Assembly (NCBI GenBank): GCA_036556985.1
Contig: DATBIK010000085.1
Span: 1 to 16,640 of the forward strand
Direction: 5' to 3'
Length of the DNA stretch: 16,640 nucleotides
DNA from: JAPSGM01 sp036556985
GTDB lineage: Bacteria > Chloroflexota > Limnocylindria > QHBO01
Positions 13,035-16,640 of this stretch are shown here, piece by piece. The translations under genes were made by a program, and so were the position numbers. The notes beneath the pieces are model-generated. The model saw only the letters and a program-made list of their open reading frames with translations. It searched no databases and had not been told where the DNA came from. The first letter of the stretch is position 1. The number at the start of each line of letters is the position of its first letter.

Positions 13035-14108
13035 ATGCGCCGGCGCCTGACCGGGTGGCCGGCGCAGCTGGCACCCCACCTCGTCTTCCTCATCCCCGAG
13101 CTGCTCATGGCGGCCGGGCCCTTCGTCATCACCGCCGTCGCACGCGCCGGAGAGCGACCCCGCTTCCGGATGCCGGACTTCTTCTACGGCGGGCAGGCGC
13201 TCATCGAAGGCGTCATGATGCGCGGCCGCACCACGGTGGCCATGAGCGTGCGCCCGCCGTCCGGCGAGATCGTCACCCTCTCCGAGCCGCTCCCCGATGC
13301 TCTCGTCCACGGCCGATGGATCAAGGTGCCCTTCGTCCGCGGCATGTTCGTCCTCTACGAGACCCTGATCCTCGGGACGCGGATGCTCATGCGCTCGGCG
13401 GCGATCGCCGCCGAGGGCGACGACATCGAGATCAGCCGGCCGATGATGATCGGCACGATGGTCTTCTCCATCGGCTTTGCGGTGGGCATCTTCTTCGTCC
13501 TGCCGCTCTTCCTCTCCACCTTCGCGGAGGGCGCCACCGACTCGGACCTGCTCGCCAACCTGGCCGAGGGCGTCATCCGGTTGGTGGTGTTCGTGGCCTA
13601 CATCGCCCTCATCGGGCTCATGAGCGACATCAAGCGCGTCTTTGCCTACCACGGGGCGGAGCACAAGGCGATCAGCGCCCACGAGGCCCAGCGCCCCCTG
13701 ACGCCCGCCGAGGTCGACCGCTTCTCGACCGCCCACACCCGATGCGGGACGACCTTCCTGCTCATCGTGGTCGTCATCAGCATCTTCTTCTTCAGCCTCA
13801 TCCCGCGCGCCGGGGTCCCGCTGCCGCTCCTCTTCCTGTCGCGAATCGCCTTGGTGCCGATCATCGCCGCGGTGTCCTACGAGCTGGTGCGCTTCGGCGC
13901 GAAGCACTACGGGAACGCGCTGGTCCGGGCCATCTACGCGCCGGGGCTGTGGCTCCAGTCGCTCACCACGCGGCCGCCGGACCACTCCATGCTCGAGGTG
14001 AGCATCGCGTCGCTGGAGTCGTGCATCGCCGCCGATCGCGCGGCCGGCACCCCCGACGTGGAGCCGACCGCCGAGATCGTGGACCCGACCACCGGGGTGC
14101 TGCCCTAG
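13035..14108 (+). CDS. DUF1385 (YqhQ-like) membrane protein
   Basis: This conserved membrane protein family is of unknown biochemical function. Recognition rests on YGGQALIEGVMMRG (51-64), KVPFVRGMF (97-105), AYHGAEHKAISAHE (204-217), AHTRCGTTFLL (233-243), a hydrophobic segment, and PGLWLQSLTTRPPD (303-316). Conserved His and Glu residues in the YHGAEHK and HTRCGT motifs look like possible metal ligands (inference). Hydrophobic segments lie at about 138-162, 180-197, 238-255 and 262-281. The family usually begins close to YGGQ; here about 45 residues with one more hydrophobic stretch (12-37) precede it. The ATG at 13170 (MPDFFYGGQ) is an alternative start. The rpmE - DUF1385 - prfA order is typical of Chloroflexota and some Actinomycetota. 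Confidence 0.88.
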   Translation: MRRRLTGWPAQLAPHLVFLIPELLMAAGPFVITAVARAGERPRFRMPDFFYGGQALIEGVMMRGRTTVAMSVRPPSGEIVTLSEPLPDALVHGRWIKVPFVRGMFVLYETLILGTRMLMRSAAIAAEGDDIEISRPMMIGTMVFSIGFAVGIFFVLPLFLSTFAEGATDSDLLANLAEGVIRLVVFVAYIALIGLMSDIKRVFAYHGAEHKAISAHEAQRPLTPAEVDRFSTAHTRCGTTFLLIVVVISIFFFSLIPRAGVPLPLLFLSRIALVPIIAAVSYELVRFGAKHYGNALVRAIYAPGLWLQSLTTRPPDHSMLEVSIASLESCIAADRAAGTPDVEPTAEIVDPTTGVLP

Positions 14109-14136
14109 CCGGTCTCGCAGTTCGGGGCTCGGCCAT

Positions 14137-14313
14137 ACCGATCTATCGGCTGAAATCGACCGGGGCGCTTCATTTGGCTCCGCCTGACCGATCTATCGGT
14201 ACGCCGCGCGCCGGAGGTGCACCCGGAGGCGCGACCCAGGCTCAGCCTGCACCGATAGATCTGACAGGCCGCACCCAGATGGAGACTCCGGTGCAATCCA
14301 TTCGATAGATCGG
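14137..14313. repeat. Four-copy CCGATCTATCGG element in two inverted 63-bp arms
   Basis: This noncoding segment holds four copies of one motif. Copies one (14138-14149) and two (14188-14199) read CCGATCTATCGG. Copies three (14252-14263) and four (14302-14313) read in the reverse sense (CCGATAGATCTG and TCGATAGATCGG). Within each pair the distance is exactly 50 bp. The left pair with its spacer (14138-14200) and the reverse complement of the right pair (14313-14251) agree at about 42 of 63 positions without gaps, including internal ACCGG and GCCTG blocks. The central 50 bp hold smaller palindromes, GGTGCACC (14216-14223) and CAGGCT-C-AGCCTG (14237-14249). I see no ORF or intrinsic terminator. 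Whether it is an operator array, a miniature mobile repeat or an RNA is open. Confidence 0.7.
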
Positions 14314-14372
14314 CACACCGGGAGCGGATCACCGCTGCCGGGCTGGCCGACGCCGCCAATCGGGCGGGCCCC

Positions 14373-14378
14373 GATAAT
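14373..14378 (+). promoter_or_regulatory. -10 element for leaderless prfA
   Basis: GATAAT matches TATAAT in five of six bases and lies 6 nt before the prfA GTG at 14385. That distance puts the transcription start at or beside the start codon. There is no Shine-Dalgarno upstream of the GTG. No clear -35 is seen. This supports leaderless transcription of prfA. Confidence 0.5.
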
Positions 14379-14384
14379 GGGCAC

Positions 14385-15470
14385 GTGATCGAACGGCTGC
14401 GCGAGATCGAGTCGCGCTACGAGGAGCTGACCGCCGAGATGTCGTCGCCCGCGGTGGCGACGGATCCCTCCCGGCTGGGCGACCTGGGGCGCGAGCTCGC
14501 GCGCCTCGAGCCGATCGTGGCCGCCATCCGCTCCTGGACGGCCCTGCGCGAGGAGCTGGCCGCCGCCCGCGACATGGCCCACGACCCGGACGAGGGCGTC
14601 CGCGGCCTGGCGCGCGAAGAGGTGGAGACGCTCGAGGCCCGCGAGCGCGAGCTCGACGACCAGCTGAAGGTCCTCCTCGTCCCGCGCGACCCGAACGACG
14701 ACCGCGACGTGATCATCGAGGTCCGTGCCGGCACCGGCGGTGACGAGGCGGCACTCTTCGCCGCGGACCTGTTCCGCATGTACGCCCGCTACGCCGAGGG
14801 CCGGCGCTGGCAGCTCGAGCTGCTGTCCGCCTCGGAGGGTGCCAGCGGCGGCTTCAAGGAGGCGATCGCCGAGGTGCGGGGCCACGGCGCCTACTCGCGG
14901 CTGAAGTACGAGAGCGGCGTGCACCGCGTGCAGCGCGTGCCGGCCACCGAGGCCCAGGGCCGCATCCACACCTCGACCGCCACGGTCTCCGTTCTGCCGG
15001 AGGCCGATGAGGTCGAGCTGGACATCCCGGAGAAGGACCTGCGCGTCGACGTGTATCGGTCCAGTGGCCCCGGCGGGCAGAGCGTGAACACGACCGATTC
15101 CGCTGTGCGCATCACCCACCTGCCGACCGGGCTGGTGGTCGCCATCCAGGACGAGAAGAGCCAGCACAAGAACCGGGCCAAGGCGATGTCCGTGCTCCGC
15201 GCCCGCCTGCTCGAGATGAAGCAGCAGCGGCAGGCCGAGGAGCGCGGCGAGCAGCGCCGCTCCCAGATCGGCAGCGGCGAGCGGTCCGAGAAGATCCGGA
15301 CCTACAACTTCCCGCAGGACCGGGTCACGGACCACCGCATCGAGGTCACCGTCCACAACCTGCCGGGCCTGCTCGAGGGCGACCTCGACCGGCTGGTGGA
15401 CCCCCTGGCCCAGGCCGACCAGGCCGAGCGCCTGGCCCAGGTCACCGGCGACGGCGCCGGGTCCGCCTGA
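14385..15470 (+). CDS. prfA: Peptide chain release factor 1
   Basis: RF1 recognises UAA and UAG stop codons and triggers peptide release. The 361 residues are full length. The N-terminal helical domain runs to about 110. EVRAGTGGDEAALFA (112-126) and KYESGVHRVQRVPATEAQGRIHTS (about 174-197) follow, with the PAT codon-recognition tripeptide at 186-188 that marks RF1 rather than RF2. The catalytic GGQ (230-232) sits in SSGPGGQSVNTTDSAVR. The RTYNFPQDRVTDHR motif (305-318) is also present. The start is GTG 14385; the ribosome site is missing and a -10 lies directly upstream. prmC, the methyltransferase for this GGQ glutamine, follows after 4 nt. Confidence 0.97.
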   Translation: MIERLREIESRYEELTAEMSSPAVATDPSRLGDLGRELARLEPIVAAIRSWTALREELAAARDMAHDPDEGVRGLAREEVETLEARERELDDQLKVLLVPRDPNDDRDVIIEVRAGTGGDEAALFAADLFRMYARYAEGRRWQLELLSASEGASGGFKEAIAEVRGHGAYSRLKYESGVHRVQRVPATEAQGRIHTSTATVSVLPEADEVELDIPEKDLRVDVYRSSGPGGQSVNTTDSAVRITHLPTGLVVAIQDEKSQHKNRAKAMSVLRARLLEMKQQRQAEERGEQRRSQIGSGERSEKIRTYNFPQDRVTDHRIEVTVHNLPGLLEGDLDRLVDPLAQADQAERLAQVTGDGAGSA

Positions 15471-15474
15471 GCCG

Positions 15475-16392
15475 ATGCCTCCCGCGCTGGCCGGGACCGA
15501 TGCCCGCGGCCTCGTGACGGCAGCCACCGAGAGGCTGCGCCGCGCAGGCTCGCCGAGCCCGCGGCTGGATGCCGAGCTGCTGGTGGCGCACGCCTTCGGC
15601 CGCGACCGCGCCTGGCTGCTGGCCCATCCCGAGGCGCGGCCGGAGCCGGCGGCTGCCGACGCGCTGGCCGGCTGGGTGGAGCGACGCGCCGGCGGCGAAC
15701 CGATCGCCTACATCCGCGGCTACAAGGAGTGGCACTCGCTGCGGGTCGCCACCGACCGGCGGGCCCTCATTCCCCGGCCCGAGACCGAGCTGCTGGCCGA
15801 GGCGGCGATCGACGAGATCGCGTCGCGGCTGGTGCGCGACGACGCGGCGGACGCGCCGATCGCGGCGTGGGAGGTGGCCACCGGCAGCGGGGCGGTGACG
15901 CTGGCGCTCGCCCTCCGCTTCCGCACCGCTGCGACGCTCGGCCGCGTGCGCCTGGCGGCGAGCGACGCCTCGGCCGAGGCGGTCGAGCTTGCCAGCGAGA
16001 ACCTGTCCGCGCACGGCGTGGCGGGGATCGTGTCGCTCGGCTGCGGCGACCTGCTCGAGCCGCCCGTGCTGCCCGCACCGCTGCGACCGGACGTCGTGGT
16101 GGCGAACCTGCCGTACCTCACCAGCGACGAGGCCGCGTCCGGCGAGGGCAGCCTCCGCCACGAGCCGCGTGCCGCGCTCGACGGCGGCGCAGACGGCCTC
16201 GACCTCGTGCGGCGCCTCGTGGCGCAGCTGCCGGACCGGGTGGCGGAGGGCGGCACCACGCTGCTCGAGATCGGCGCCGGGCAGGCGGACGCCGTCCGCG
16301 AGCTCGTGTCCGCCCTGCCGGTGGACGCGACCGTCGGGACGCTGCGGGACCTGGCCGGCATCGAGCGCGTCGTGCGCATCGACCTGCCGTGA
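15475..16392 (+). CDS. prmC: Release-factor glutamine methyltransferase
   Basis: PrmC methylates the GGQ glutamine of RF1 and RF2 using SAM. The 305 residues are a normal length. The N-terminal helical domain (about 10-75) is followed by GGEPIAYIRGYKEWHSLRV (73-91) and LIPRPETELLAEAA (98-111), both diagnostic. The SAM-binding motif I is EVATGSGAVTLALA (133-146). Motif IV reads NLPYL (211-215) where most family members have NPPY, so one of the two prolines is Leu. Asn211 and Tyr214 are kept, so activity is likely. It starts 4 nt after prfA and overlaps the next gene by 4 nt (GTGA). Confidence 0.93.
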   Translation: MPPALAGTDARGLVTAATERLRRAGSPSPRLDAELLVAHAFGRDRAWLLAHPEARPEPAAADALAGWVERRAGGEPIAYIRGYKEWHSLRVATDRRALIPRPETELLAEAAIDEIASRLVRDDAADAPIAAWEVATGSGAVTLALALRFRTAATLGRVRLAASDASAEAVELASENLSAHGVAGIVSLGCGDLLEPPVLPAPLRPDVVVANLPYLTSDEAASGEGSLRHEPRAALDGGADGLDLVRRLVAQLPDRVAEGGTTLLEIGAGQADAVRELVSALPVDATVGTLRDLAGIERVVRIDLP

Positions 16393-16640
16393 CCGATCGC
16401 TTGCCGCCGACGCCCGAGGGCATCGCCGCGGCATCGGCCATCCTGGCCGACGGTGGGCTGGTCGCCTTCCCGACCGATACCGTGTACGGCGTGGCCTGCG
16501 CCGGGTCGCGGGCGGATCGCATCGGTGCCCTGTTCGAGCTGAAGCGCCGTCCGCTCGATCGGCGCATCCCGATGCTGGTGTCCGGCATCGGCTCCATGCC
16601 GGAGGGGTGGTCGGTGGACGACCGGGCGCGTGCGCTGGCG
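16389..16640 (+). CDS. L-threonylcarbamoyladenylate synthase, partial
   Basis: This is the 5' part (84 codons) of a TsaC/Sua5-type gene, cut by the right edge. The enzyme makes threonylcarbamoyl-AMP for the tRNA t6A37 modification. Visible motifs are GGLVAFPTDTVYGVAC (about 22-37) and ELKRRPLDRRIPMLVSG (about 49-65), the family pattern of a Thr-Asp-Thr-x-Tyr-Gly loop followed by the Lys-Arg substrate site. GTG 16389 overlaps the prmC stop as GTGA. Whether it is the short TsaC or the long Sua5 type cannot be told here. Confidence 0.9.
   Translation, partial: MTDRLPPTPEGIAAASAILADGGLVAFPTDTVYGVACAGSRADRIGALFELKRRPLDRRIPMLVSGIGSMPEGWSVDDRARALA

Noticed and set aside
11963..13132. 389-codon minus-strand frame across rplU, rpmA and rpmE
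   Set aside because: It is antisense to three unmistakable ribosomal protein genes.
14137..14313. The four repeats as a CRISPR array
   Set aside because: Repeats are only about 12 bp, the second pair is inverted, and no cas genes are visible.

Overview
The window is a GC-rich stretch of bacterial chromosome, about 16.6 kb and almost fully coding. It carries housekeeping genes for DNA topology, chromosome segregation, cell-wall elongation and translation. I see no transposase, phage gene, tRNA, rRNA or CRISPR array. The neighbourhood rpmE - DUF1385 - prfA - prmC - threonylcarbamoyl-AMP synthase, with a DUF2344 gene next to rplU-rpmA, fits a high-GC Chloroflexota lineage. A deep-branching Actinomycetota such as Thermoleophilia is the main alternative. 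The phylum is an inference from gene order and protein character, not a database match.

Region 1 (1-6064, minus strand) reads as one operon: parA, parB, gyrB, a small DUF4287-like gene, a hotdog-fold thioesterase, then gyrA, which runs off the left edge. Junctions are tight: parA/parB overlap by 8 nt, parB/gyrB by 4 nt, and the small gene/thioesterase by 4 nt. An extended -10 promoter lies just upstream of parA. The operon couples the ParABS partition proteins with both gyrase subunits.

Region 2 (6065-6335) is the divergent intergenic zone. It holds a near-perfect parS site, a degenerate second parS-like site 47 bp away, and a -10 element (TATACT) for the rightward genes.

Region 3 (6261-9915, plus strand) is mreD - mrdA (PBP2) - rodA, the elongasome glycosyltransferase/transpeptidase pair plus MreD, without mreB or mreC in the window. 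It converges on an AI-2E-family permease (9922-11148, minus). The two stop codons sit together inside a perfect 14-bp palindrome.

Region 4 (11175-14108, plus) contains a DUF2344 (radical-SAM-linked) gene, then a strong sigma70-type promoter, a two-hairpin leader, rplU with a long Lys/Ala/Glu tail, rpmA, rpmE and a DUF1385 (YqhQ-like) membrane protein. The DUF2344 gene starts only 26 bp from the divergent permease gene.

Region 5 (14109-14384) is noncoding. It contains four copies of a CGATCTATCG-type motif in two pairs at exact 50-bp spacing, the pairs facing each other as diverged 63-bp inverted arms. This is the least explained structure in the window.

Region 6 (14385-16640, plus) is prfA (RF1), prmC (its glutamine methyltransferase) and the start of a TsaC/Sua5 gene, tightly spaced. 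prfA seems to start directly after a -10 hexamer, suggesting leaderless transcription.
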